From positions 1-60,264 of the forward strand of contig PWYM01000267.1 in NCBI GenBank assembly GCA_003567855.1: a DNA stretch of 60,264 nt, written 5' to 3'. The stretch comes from Gammaproteobacteria bacterium. GTDB taxonomy: Bacteria > Pseudomonadota > Gammaproteobacteria > Steroidobacterales > PWYM01. The notes beneath the pieces were generated by a model, which made no database searches, had not been told where the DNA came from, and saw nothing but the letters and a program-made list of their open reading frames with translations. A program made the translations under genes and the position numbers. Below are positions 15,116 to 23,481 of this stretch, one piece after another. Numbering within the stretch: the first letter of the stretch is position 1; each line of letters begins with the position of its first letter.

Positions 15116-18049
15116 TCAGAACGAGACGTTCAGACCGAGCGTGTAGAACCGGCCCACAGCATCATAGACCTGCGGGAACGTGTTGCCACTGTTCACCGCC
15201 GATGTGCTGATGGTGTTGCCGATGTTCGGTGCATCACGATCGAACAGGTTGTTGACCGTGAGCGTCGCACGGACGTTGTCGTTGATGTTCCAGACGCCTG
15301 TCAGGTCGAAGTAGCTGTAGCTGCCGATGGAACGGGCGAAGAACTCCTCGGGAGCGGAGATGCTCCCCCCGTCGATCGCGCCCTGGATATCCGACGGCTC
15401 GGCGTTGAGCCCGTCGAGGTAGCGCCAGTTCAGCGACAGGTTGAAGTCCGCGACGTTCCAGGTCGTGCGCAGGTTGCCCTTCCACTTCGTGACCAGGCGG
15501 CTGCACGCGGTGCTGTAGAAGCCGAGGCAGTCACGGCGGGTCGAGTCGGGCGTCGGCTGCTGCTCGAAGTTCAGCACCCGGGTGACGTTGAGGTTGAAGT
15601 TCAGCCTCCCGAGCCCCGGATCGGCGAAGTCGAAGCCGTAAGTCGCCGCGAAGTCGACGCCGTCGGTGCGGAAGAAGCCGAGGTTGGACTGCGGTGTGAT
15701 CACGCCCAGCGCGTCGCCGGCACCGAGGTCGCCGGTAGTCGCGCTGCGATCGACCAGTGCGCAGGCTTCGTTGAATTCGCGGTTCGGATTGCGGCTCGAG
15801 CTGAAGCAGTCCTCGAGGATGTCACTGGTGCTCGGCGAGGACACCGCGTCGGTGATGCGGATGCGGTAGTAGTCGGCCGTGATCGTCAGGTTCTCGACCT
15901 GTCGCGGCTGCCACACACCACCGATCGTGAACGTGTTGCCGACCTCCGGGCCGAGTTCCGGGTTGCCGCCGGACGTGTTGTTGATCTGGCTGGCTGCCGG
16001 AGGTGCGATCTCGCCAACACGGCCTTCGGGAGCGCCCGTCTGCACGCAGAGGTTGGTCAGCGTACCCGCGACCCCAATGTCGGCCGGATTGATGTTGTCC
16101 AACTGGCACGGATCGGTGTCGAGGCTCGACAGGCCGGTCACGAACGGTGCGAACAGTTCATTGACGTTCGGTGCACGGGTCGCACGCTGGAGCATCGTCC
16201 GGAAACGCACGTCATCCACGGGCTCCCATGCCAGGCCGACCTTCCAGCTGCGGTAGTCGTCCGAATTCTCGCCGGAGTCGAAGTCCGTGTGCCGGATACC
16301 CGCTTCGAGTGTCAGCGAGTTCACGCCGGGTGCATCGGTGACCAGCGGCACCAGCGCCTCGGCGTAGATCTCGTTCAGCTTGAAAGAACCGGCACGGTCC
16401 GGCGTCGCGGCACCGGTGCCGAGCACCTCGCTGTCGATCTGCGACGCCGCGTCGGACGCGGTGAAGGCGCTGACACGGCGGTGCTCTACACCGAAAGCGA
16501 CACCGATCGGTGAACCCGAGGCAAACGGGCTGCGGAAATCGCCGAGATCACCGGAGACCGAGGCCTGGCCGATTTCCTGCTGAACTTCCTGGTTGAGGAT
16601 TGCGTTGAGATCGATGAAGTTCAGCATCTCCTGGGTGATGCCGCCGTCCTCGGTCCACAGGTTCAGCGGTACGCAGCCGCCGCTCGGGTCCACGCAGACG
16701 GCTTCGCCGGTCTCGGGGTCGGGCAGTACGTTCAGTGCCTGGCGCGCAGCCGACAGCGAACCCCATTGGATGCGGGTCTGCGACTGCTTGGCAAGGCCGT
16801 ATGACCACGACACGTCGTAGTCCCAGGTCGGGGTGATGTCGCCCCGGATGCCGAGGTTGTACTGGAACTGCTGGTTCTCGAAGATGTTGAGGCGCGGCCC
16901 GAACTCGGTGAACCGGCGCGGGAACTGGCCGGTGATTGTTTCCGGGTTGCCGGCGACACAGTCACCTATTGCGATGTCGTTCACTTCACAAAGCTGCTCG
17001 CGCGCGGGTTGCGGGATCAGCGGGTTGCCGATCGGGACTTCGAAGATGTTGAAGAACGTCGAACTCGGCGCGAGGTTCGTTTCGACCTCCGCATCGGTGA
17101 AGAAGAGCTCGCCGTATACCTCGGCAAACGGTGCGATCTCGTAGCGGCCGAGTGCGGTGAACTGCGTGCGCTCGAGCGGCGACTGGTAGAGGTTGAGCGG
17201 GTTGAAGTTGTACGGCGTGACCCCCGGTTCGAAAGCACCCGTTGCCGGGTTGAACTGCTGGGTGCCTTCAAGGGCGGTCGTCACCGTGGGCGTCGCCGCC
17301 GACGACCCGAACGCGGCGCCGGTGATGGAGTTGAGCGTCTGTTCACCGATGCCGCGATCGCCCTGCAGCACGGGGTCGGTATCGGTGACGCCGACGCTCA
17401 TGACCACGTTGCCGCGGCCGTCGGACGTGTTCGCGCCGAAGGTCAGGTCGGCGCGGAATCGGTCGCCGTCGTTCTCGTCGGAAACGCCGTAGGAGACGTT
17501 GAAGTCCACACCTTCAAAGTCCCGGCGCAGGATGAAGTTGAATACGCCGGTGACGGCGTCGGCGCCGTAGACGGCGGACGCGCCGCCGGTGATGAGGTCG
17601 ACGCGCTCGATCAGTGCGACGGGGATCGTGTCGGTATTGACGGTACCGCCGAGGCTGAATGGCGTCAGGCGACGGTCATTGACCAGCACCAGGTTCCTGT
17701 TGGAGCCGAGGCCGCGCAGGTCGATCAGCGAGCCGCCGATGGCGCCGTTGTTGGTGCCGGGGCCAAGGTTCGGAATCGCCGCCGGAAGCTGGCTTATGAA
17801 CTCCTCGACCGATGTCGGCTGACGAAGGTCGATTTCCACCTGGTCGACACTGGAAATCGGGCTGTTCGACACCAGGCCCGGGGAGCGGATGCGCGTACCG
17901 GTGACTACGACCTCGTCAATGGCCTGCGAGCCGGGGGGCTGTGTCTGTTGCTGCTGGGCGAAAGCTGCGGTGCCATGCAGCCCCGCACCTGCCACACCGG
18001 CCGTAAGAAGCGCGGTTCGGATCGCGCGGGTCAGTCTTGAATTGGGCAT
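15116..18049 (-). CDS. TonB-dependent outer-membrane receptor (large, Cys-rich loops)
   Basis: Outer-membrane active transporter, 977 residues from the ATG at 18049, which has GGGAG about 10 nt upstream. The frame extends 11 codons further, but the MPNSRLTRAIRT start gives a normal signal peptide ending AFAQ. A TonB-box-like IDEVVVTGTRI opens the plug domain; the barrel ends with the terminal Phe of LGLNVSF. Several extracellular-type segments hold paired cysteines (LCEVNDIAIGDC, CVDPSGGC, CLGFYSTAC), suggesting disulfide-tied loops. No N-terminal signalling (STN) domain. Ligand not identifiable from sequence. It is divergent from the double-HxlR regulator across a 499-nt gap, which suggests shared control. 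Confidence 0.92.
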   Translation of the reverse strand: MPNSRLTRAIRTALLTAGVAGAGLHGTAAFAQQQQTQPPGSQAIDEVVVTGTRIRSPGLVSNSPISSVDQVEIDLRQPTSVEEFISQLPAAIPNLGPGTNNGAIGGSLIDLRGLGSNRNLVLVNDRRLTPFSLGGTVNTDTIPVALIERVDLITGGASAVYGADAVTGVFNFILRRDFEGVDFNVSYGVSDENDGDRFRADLTFGANTSDGRGNVVMSVGVTDTDPVLQGDRGIGEQTLNSITGAAFGSSAATPTVTTALEGTQQFNPATGAFEPGVTPYNFNPLNLYQSPLERTQFTALGRYEIAPFAEVYGELFFTDAEVETNLAPSSTFFNIFEVPIGNPLIPQPAREQLCEVNDIAIGDCVAGNPETITGQFPRRFTEFGPRLNIFENQQFQYNLGIRGDITPTWDYDVSWSYGLAKQSQTRIQWGSLSAARQALNVLPDPETGEAVCVDPSGGCVPLNLWTEDGGITQEMLNFIDLNAILNQEVQQEIGQASVSGDLGDFRSPFASGSPIGVAFGVEHRRVSAFTASDAASQIDSEVLGTGAATPDRAGSFKLNEIYAEALVPLVTDAPGVNSLTLEAGIRHTDFDSGENSDDYRSWKVGLAWEPVDDVRFRTMLQRATRAPNVNELFAPFVTGLSSLDTDPCQLDNINPADIGVAGTLTNLCVQTGAPEGRVGEIAPPAASQINNTSGGNPELGPEVGNTFTIGGVWQPRQVENLTITADYYRIRITDAVSSPSTSDILEDCFSSSRNPNREFNEACALVDRSATTGDLGAGDALGVITPQSNLGFFRTDGVDFAATYGFDFADPGLGRLNFNLNVTRVLNFEQQPTPDSTRRDCLGFYSTACSRLVTKWKGNLRTTWNVADFNLSLNWRYLDGLNAEPSDIQGAIDGGSISAPEEFFARSIGSYSYFDLTGVWNINDNVRATLTVNNLFDRDAPNIGNTISTSAVNSGNTFPQVYDAVGRFYTLGLNVSF

Positions 18050-18104
18050 AACGTTGAAACTCCCTGCTGGGTAAGTTGCCACTGCTCAGGATTTGTCGCG
18101 TACA

Positions 18105-18120
18105 GGTTGTTCCGGACCCG
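18105..18120 (+). promoter_or_regulatory. Candidate operator, copy 1
   Basis: GGTTGTTCCGGACCCG resembles the sequence at 18274-18287 except for two extra bases, and both contain a palindromic CCGG core. The paired occurrence between divergent genes suggests a regulator-binding site, but this could be chance. Confidence 0.3.
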
Positions 18121-18273
18121 GAATCGGTCGGATTCGGTCGCGGCTGATATCATGTGTTGTTGTAGAGCCACAGCTAGGTCATTTCCACCGATTCTGATGT
18201 CACAGAACAACCGTCGCGGTAAAAGATAGCTAAGAATTAATTACTTGGGAAGTGGTGGCGAACATACGAGTGT

Positions 18274-18287
18274 GGTTGTCCGGACCG
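18274..18287 (+). promoter_or_regulatory. Candidate operator, copy 2
   Basis: GGTTGTCCGGACCG contains the 8-bp palindrome GTCCGGAC and is the near-twin of the site at 18105-18120. A shorter related sequence, GGTTGTCGGA, occurs at 25119-25128 upstream of the second TonB receptor gene. Confidence 0.3.
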
Positions 18288-18548
18288 TGTTCGCAACGCA
18301 TTTGACGTATTGAGTTGATTATCCGAAGTTTATGCATAGGGCGTGTCTTAGAAACCACAGCGTGCAGCGCAAACGAACGCTCCGACACCGGAGTCGTCAC
18401 GCGCAAGCAGCGCCGGGCGCTGATTCGCCCGGCCGAGGCGTGATTTCTCGGCCGGACCCGCCCCGGCATTCACGAGGCCGCGGCCCGGCTGGCATGCGCG
18501 CGAGCTTCCTGCTAGCTTTCCCGCTCGTCATCGCTGTCGGAGCCTGAC

Positions 18549-19541
18549 ATGCCGAATCGTCGGGCACACGGCCTGCCAGTGCCCCTCTCCCACGTTGCCG
18601 TCACCCAGTCGGTCGATCGCGCCCTTGAGATCCTCGGCGACCGCTGGACGACGCTGACGGTGCTCGGCGCTTTCGTGGGCTGTCGGCGCTTCGATCACTG
18701 GCGTGAACGACTTGGCATTTCCCGCAGCGTGCTGGCCAACCGGCTGCGACGCCTTCTCACGGTAGGCATCCTGCTCCGCGAGCCCATCGAGCCGGGCGCC
18801 CGCCGACACGGCTACCGGCTGACCCCGATGGGCCTCGATCTGCATGGCTGGGCGCTGGCCATACGCCACTGGGAGATGTCATGGACTTCCGTCGCTGACG
18901 ACTATCCGCTGTTTCTGCGCCACCGCGTCTGCGGGTCGGCCTTCGAGCCCGAATTCGTCTGCGCGGCCTGTGATGAGCGCGTCGATGCTCCGGATCAGAT
19001 CCAGGTGGCCAATTCGGGCGGCGGAGTGCGGCGCGCGGTGTCGCCGGTTGCCGGTGCGCGGCAGCGGCGATCGACGATCACCCGCGATACCGCCCAGGGC
19101 AGCTTCGGCTACCTCTTCGGCGAGTGCGTGGAAATCGTCGCCGATCGCTGGTCCTTCCTGGTCATCGCCGCGGCGTTTGCCGGTGTCACGCGCTTTCAGG
19201 CGCTCGAGGGCGAGCTCGGCATCGCCAGCAACATCCTCAGCGACAGGCTTCGCAGGCTCGAGGAACTCGGCGTGCTCGAACGCCAGCGCTACCAGGCGCA
19301 TCCCGCCCGCTACGAGTATTGCCTGACCGCATCGGGGCGGGACCTCTACCCGATGCTGCTGATGCTGTCCAACTGGGGAGATCGCTGGCTGTGGGGGCGG
19401 GGCGGGCCATGGCACAGCGTCATCCATCGTGGTTGCGGCCATCCCCTGGAGCTGGTCACGCGGTGCAGCGCCTGTGCCGGGCGACTGCGTCCGCAGGACG
19501 TGCGTCTCGAGCACGCCGGTATCCCCATCTACGGTGGGTGA
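18549..19541 (+). CDS. Double HxlR-type transcriptional regulator with repeated Cys motif
   Basis: 330-residue protein made of two HxlR winged-helix domains in tandem. Half one: ALEILGDRWTTLTVLGAF followed by recognition-helix SRSVLANRLRRL (about residues 25-105). Half two: CVEIVADRWSFLVIAAAF followed by SNILSDRLRRLEELGVL (about 195-275). Each half is followed by the same cysteine pattern, C-G-x(8)-C-x2-C, in VCGSAFEPEFVCAAC and GCGHPLELVTRCSAC, each shortly after a His; this could bind zinc. Ordinary HxlR proteins are about 110-150 residues and dimerise, so this looks like a fused dimer. It lies between a divergent TonB receptor and the carotenoid oxygenase gene and is the probable local regulator. 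Confidence 0.87.
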   Translation: MPNRRAHGLPVPLSHVAVTQSVDRALEILGDRWTTLTVLGAFVGCRRFDHWRERLGISRSVLANRLRRLLTVGILLREPIEPGARRHGYRLTPMGLDLHGWALAIRHWEMSWTSVADDYPLFLRHRVCGSAFEPEFVCAACDERVDAPDQIQVANSGGGVRRAVSPVAGARQRRSTITRDTAQGSFGYLFGECVEIVADRWSFLVIAAAFAGVTRFQALEGELGIASNILSDRLRRLEELGVLERQRYQAHPARYEYCLTASGRDLYPMLLMLSNWGDRWLWGRGGPWHSVIHRGCGHPLELVTRCSACAGRLRPQDVRLEHAGIPIYGG

Positions 19542-19551
19542 GCACGGTCAC

Positions 19552-19581
19552 TTTACGCCACCCCTCTGGCGTGCCTAGAAT
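19552..19581 (+). promoter_or_regulatory. Promoter with internal inverted repeat upstream of the carotenoid oxygenase
   Basis: TTTACG (19552-19557) and TAGAAT (19576-19581) are 18 nt apart and resemble sigma-70 boxes (the -10 matches five of six). An inverted repeat, ACGCCA (19555-19560) and TGGCGT (19567-19572), overlaps the -35 box and fills the spacer, the usual place for a repressor site. The transcript would start near 19588, 32 nt before the start codon. Confidence 0.5.
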
Positions 19582-19619
19582 GGTTTCAAAGTGCAAGTAA
19601 GTTGCGATGCGGGGTAGCC

Positions 19620-21101
19620 ATGAGTGCAGTCACGCTGAGAAATCTTCCCGAACATGACGGCGCACTGCCTCCCGATGCGCCCGAGTGGATCCGGGACATC
19701 GACAACCCGTACCTCCACGGCGTGTACGCGCCGACGACCCGCGAGGTGAGCGCAAGCGGGCTGGAGGTGACCGGCCGTCTGCCACACGATCTGCACGGGC
19801 TCTACGTGCGAAACGGTCCGAACCCCGTGCACGCGCCGCCCCACCGCCATCACTGGTTCGACGGTGATGCGTGGCTTGCGGCCATCCGCTTCGAGCGGGG
19901 AGAGGCCTCGTTCCAGAGTCGCTGGGTGCACACGAAGGCGTTCGAAATGGAACGCGAGGCCGGGCATGCGATCTGGCCCGGCGTGCTGGGTCCGTACGAT
20001 TTCACGCTGCCCATCGGTCCCATCAAGGACACGGCCAACACCGACATCACCTGGTTCCGGGGGCGGCTCCTGGCATTGTGGTACGACGCCGGTACGCCCT
20101 ACGCGGTCGACCCGCTCACGCTGGACACGCTGGGCCCGGAAGACTTCGATGGACAGCTCGACCAGCGGCTTTCGGCCCACTCCAAGCCCGATGAGCGCAC
20201 CGGTGAACTGCTGTTCTTCAACTACAGCCATTTCGAGCCGTGGCTCGGGTTCGGCGTGATCGATGCTGCCGGGCGCATGGTGCATCGCACCCGCGTCGAG
20301 CTGCCCGGCCCGCGGCTGCCACATGACATCGGTTTCACGGAACGGTACGTGATCCTGCACGACCTGCCGTTCTTCCACGACGTCGAGCTGCTGCGCGACA
20401 AGGGCAAGCGCATCGCGACCTTCCGCGAGGACATGCCCTCGCGCTTTGGTGTGCTGCCGCGTGATGCGGACGGCAGCGAGGTGCGCTGGTTCGAAGCGCA
20501 GGCGGGCTACGTGCTGCACGTGATCAACGCCTGGGAAGAGGGCGACGAAATCGTCATGGACGGCTTCACGTCGACGAACCCGCTGCCGCGTCCCGATCCT
20601 GAAGACGGGTCGCTCAAGGCGATGCTCGCCTATCTCCGGCTGGAGGCTTCGATGCACAGGTGGCGTTTCAACCTGGGCACCGGCGAGACGCGCGAGCACC
20701 CGCTCGATGACACCAACGCCGAATTCCCGATCATCAACAATACGCGCGCGGGATTGCCGACGCGTTACTCATGGAGCCAGGTGATACCGCCTGCGCGCAC
20801 GCTGACCTTTTCCGGCCTGATGAAATTCGACTCGGTCACCGGCCGCCGCCAGCTGTTCGATTATGGTCCCGGCGTCTACGGCAGCGAGGCCGCCTTCGCG
20901 CCCAGGCCGGGCGCGGTGGACGAGGATGACGGTTACGTCACGACCTTCGTCACGGACACCGCCGACTGGAGTTCCTGGTGCCTCGTCTTCGATGCCCGCG
21001 ACATCGCCGCAGGTCCGCTGGCGCGGGTGAGGATTCCACAGCGACTGCCTGCCGGGTTCCACGCCACGTGGGTGGATGGCGCAAGGCTCGACAGACGGTA
21101 G
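19620..21101 (+). CDS. Carotenoid cleavage oxygenase family protein
   Basis: Non-haem iron dioxygenase of the carotenoid oxygenase / lignostilbene dioxygenase (RPE65) family, which splits C=C bonds in carotenoids, apocarotenoids or stilbenes. The 493-residue protein has the four iron-binding histidines in the expected order: LSAHSKPDE (about 187), RLPHDIGFTE (about 235), GYVLHVINAWEEGD (about 301) and PAGFHATWV (about 481). The ATG at 19620 follows GGGGTAG; an in-frame ATG at 19602 is possible but less family-like. First gene of the plus-strand cluster, 89 nt before the MFS carrier. Sequence reading cannot tell a carotenoid substrate from a stilbene. Confidence 0.93.
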   Translation: MSAVTLRNLPEHDGALPPDAPEWIRDIDNPYLHGVYAPTTREVSASGLEVTGRLPHDLHGLYVRNGPNPVHAPPHRHHWFDGDAWLAAIRFERGEASFQSRWVHTKAFEMEREAGHAIWPGVLGPYDFTLPIGPIKDTANTDITWFRGRLLALWYDAGTPYAVDPLTLDTLGPEDFDGQLDQRLSAHSKPDERTGELLFFNYSHFEPWLGFGVIDAAGRMVHRTRVELPGPRLPHDIGFTERYVILHDLPFFHDVELLRDKGKRIATFREDMPSRFGVLPRDADGSEVRWFEAQAGYVLHVINAWEEGDEIVMDGFTSTNPLPRPDPEDGSLKAMLAYLRLEASMHRWRFNLGTGETREHPLDDTNAEFPIINNTRAGLPTRYSWSQVIPPARTLTFSGLMKFDSVTGRRQLFDYGPGVYGSEAAFAPRPGAVDEDDGYVTTFVTDTADWSSWCLVFDARDIAAGPLARVRIPQRLPAGFHATWVDGARLDRR

Positions 21102-21190
21102 ACGTGAGGCCCGGGGACGGCCGGCCCGGGGTGCAGACTGAAAGGGGGGAGTCGCGCGTGGTGGTCTGATGGGCCGCCCGCGCCTGACAC

Positions 21191-22537
21191 ATGGACGTCA
21201 ACTACACAGCAGACCGCCCGTGGCCACGTCCCCGCTATGCGTGGTACGTGGTTTTCATCCTGGTCCTCGCGTACACGAATTCGTTCGTGGACCGCCAGAT
21301 CATCGCGCTGCTGGTCGGCCCCATCCGCGCCGATCTCGGGATATCGGATACCCAGATCAGCCTCCTGATGGGTTTTTCGTTCGCGGTGTTTTACTGCCTG
21401 ATGGGGCTGCCGATCGCGCGGTTGGCCGATTCGGGCAACCGTCGCAACATCATCGCCATCGGCATGCTGTTCTGGAGTTTCATGACTATTGCGTGCGGTC
21501 TCGCGCGCAATTACTGGCAACTGTTCGCCGCGCGAGTCGGCGTCGGCGTCGGGGAGGCCGCGCTGTCGCCACCGGCTTACTCGATGCTCACAGACTATTT
21601 CCCCAAGGAGCGCCTGGGGCGCGCGATCAGCGTGTATTCGACGGGCGTCTACATCGGCGCGGGACTGGCCTACGTGCTCGGCGGGTTCGTGATCGGGCTC
21701 GTCGAGGCCGCCGATCCGGTCTCGTTGCCCATGGTCGGTGAGCTTTACCCGTGGCAGCTCGCGTTCCTCTACGTGGGGCTGCCGGGCATCCTGCTCGTGA
21801 TCGTGATGTGGCTCACGGTGCGCGAACCGTTTCGCCAGGGGGTCGGCGTCTCGCAGAAGGCGGTGCCGTTCCGTGACGTCGGGGCCTATCTGCGGTTGCA
21901 CCGCGCGACGCTGACCTGTCACTTCCTCGGGCTCGCGATCATGGGCATGGTCACGATCGCGTTCGTGTCATGGATACCGGAGTACTTCGTGCGCCTGCAC
22001 GGGTGGGCCGCCGCCGATATCGGCCTGGCCTTCGGCCTGGCGCTGATGATCTTCGGCACCGCGGGCGTGTACGCAGGCGGCTGGCTGGCCGACATCCTGA
22101 CGCGCCGCGGGCATCGTGATTCTGCGCTGCGCGCGATCATGGTGGGCTATGCGATGCAGATCCCGCTGGGCCTCGCCGTGGTCCTTGCGCCGAACGGGAC
22201 CGTCGCGGTGATCCTGCTGCTGCCGTTTACGTTTTTCCTCAGCTTTCACCAGGGGCTGACGTTTGCGGCCCTGCAGCTGATCTGTCCCAACCGGTTGCGC
22301 GCGCAGCTCAGCGCGCTTTTCATGTTCGTCGCGAACCTCATCGCACTGGGTGCGGGCCCCACGGTCGCGGCGCTGCTCACCGATTTCGTCTATCGTGACC
22401 CGCAGGCGCTGGGCCTGTCGCTGGCGACCATGGTGGCCGTGCTGATCCCAGTCGGTCTCGTGATCCTGCGGCTGGGACTCGCGCCGTTCCGCGCCAGTGT
22501 CGCGCATGTCGAGGCGGCGGAGACCGCCGGCGCATGA
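21191..22537 (+). CDS. MFS transporter, spinster-like
   Basis: 448-residue inner-membrane carrier of the major facilitator superfamily with about twelve transmembrane helices. YTNSFVDRQIIALLVGPIRADLGISD at the start of helix 1 and the loop ARLADSGNRRNIIAIG between helices 2 and 3 are typical of the spinster-like branch (here quoted in part). GVGVGEAALSPPAYSMLTDYF is the conserved helix-5 motif of this branch. Such carriers often accompany TonB receptors and are thought to move hydrophobic or amphipathic organic compounds; direction and substrate are unknown. The stop overlaps the next start (ATGA). Confidence 0.9.
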   Translation: MDVNYTADRPWPRPRYAWYVVFILVLAYTNSFVDRQIIALLVGPIRADLGISDTQISLLMGFSFAVFYCLMGLPIARLADSGNRRNIIAIGMLFWSFMTIACGLARNYWQLFAARVGVGVGEAALSPPAYSMLTDYFPKERLGRAISVYSTGVYIGAGLAYVLGGFVIGLVEAADPVSLPMVGELYPWQLAFLYVGLPGILLVIVMWLTVREPFRQGVGVSQKAVPFRDVGAYLRLHRATLTCHFLGLAIMGMVTIAFVSWIPEYFVRLHGWAAADIGLAFGLALMIFGTAGVYAGGWLADILTRRGHRDSALRAIMVGYAMQIPLGLAVVLAPNGTVAVILLLPFTFFLSFHQGLTFAALQLICPNRLRAQLSALFMFVANLIALGAGPTVAALLTDFVYRDPQALGLSLATMVAVLIPVGLVILRLGLAPFRASVAHVEAAETAGA

Positions 22538-23481
22538 AACGCATCGTCGCGATCCTCGGCTTCTATGTCCGGCTGATGCCAAGCTTCAGCGCGCTGGGCT
22601 ATCTTGCGCGGCGGCTCACGTGGGGACGGATGCGCGCCGATTTTCACGGGCAGCGATGGGTCGTGACCGGCGGCTCGGACGGCATCGGGCGGGCTATCGT
22701 GCGCGCCGCCGCGCTTGCCGGCGCCGAAGTGATCGCGGTCGCGCGGGCGTCGGAACGTCTCGAGCGCGTCGTCCACGGACTGCCGGCCGACGCGGCGGCG
22801 CGTATCACGACGCGTGCGGCGAATCTGTCGCTGATCCGGGAGACGGCCACGCTGGCGGACAGCCTGGCGACAGCGCCCGGATCGATAGACGTGCTGGTCA
22901 ACAACGCCGGCATCCTGCTGGCTGCACCCGAACCCACCGACGAGGGCCTGGAAGCATCGTTCACGGTCAACCTGCTGAGCCACTACCAGCTGACCGAAGC
23001 GCTGATCGGCGCCGGCGTCATTGGCGCAAACGGGGTCGTCGTGAACATGTCGTCGGGCGGCATGTACAACGTCCCTCTGAACATCAAGGGCCTGCTGCGC
23101 ACCGACCCGGACCGCTATTCGGGCAAGATCGTCTATGCGTGTCACAAGCGTGCGCAGGTCGCGTTGACGGACTACTGGAACGCGCGATACGGCGACAGAG
23201 GCATACAGTTCCACGTGATGCACCCCGGTTGGGTCAGAACCGCCGGCGTGCGCCGCTCGATGCCGCTGTTTGCGAAACTGCAGGCGCCGGTGCTGCGCAC
23301 ACCGCGCCAGGGGGGCGACACGGCGCTCTGGCTCTGCCATGCGAGGCCGCAGCCGCAGCCGGACCGCATCTGGTTCGATCGCCGTCCGCGCGGGGTTCAC
23401 CTCATGGCTGCGACTCGCAACGCGCGCAGTACCCCGGAGGCGCTTGCGGACTACCTTCAATCGATGCTGGAGCGGACATGA
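22534..23481 (+). CDS. Short-chain dehydrogenase/reductase, DHRS12-like
   Basis: NAD(P)-dependent oxidoreductase, 315 residues. A roughly 45-residue N-terminal extension precedes the cofactor motif TGGSDGIG (about 49-56). VLVNNAGI, the catalytic Ser in VVNMSSGG and the Tyr-Lys pair in YACHK are all present. The extension and the HPGWVRTAGV segment recall DHRS12-like SDRs, which are poorly characterised. The gene is translationally coupled at both ends: ATGA overlap with the MFS gene before it and with the acyl-CoA synthetase gene after it. Confidence 0.9.
   Translation: MKRIVAILGFYVRLMPSFSALGYLARRLTWGRMRADFHGQRWVVTGGSDGIGRAIVRAAALAGAEVIAVARASERLERVVHGLPADAAARITTRAANLSLIRETATLADSLATAPGSIDVLVNNAGILLAAPEPTDEGLEASFTVNLLSHYQLTEALIGAGVIGANGVVVNMSSGGMYNVPLNIKGLLRTDPDRYSGKIVYACHKRAQVALTDYWNARYGDRGIQFHVMHPGWVRTAGVRRSMPLFAKLQAPVLRTPRQGGDTALWLCHARPQPQPDRIWFDRRPRGVHLMAATRNARSTPEALADYLQSMLERT

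Larger units (their letters stand above)
18050..18548. other. Divergent intergenic region between TonB receptor and HxlR regulator
   Basis: No gene is seen in this 499-nt stretch, which is visibly richer in A and T than its surroundings around 18160-18345. It holds a direct repeat GAATCGGTCG/GATTCGGTCG at 18121-18140, two similar palindromic sites (18105-18120 and 18274-18287; listed separately) and a TTGACG at 18302. On the minus strand TTCCCA, 17 nt, TATCTT near 18220-18248 is a weak candidate promoter for the receptor gene. Confidence 0.6.

Noticed and set aside
17009..18040. 343-codon plus-strand frame opposite the first TonB receptor
   Set aside because: No domain, no ribosome-binding site, low-complexity Val/Gly/Arg composition; shadow of the receptor gene.
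22497..23477. Upstream extension of the acyl-CoA synthetase frame across the SDR gene
   Set aside because: The SDR is clearly coded in another frame, and the extension shows Arg/Pro/Gly-rich shadow composition; synthetase homology begins at 23478.
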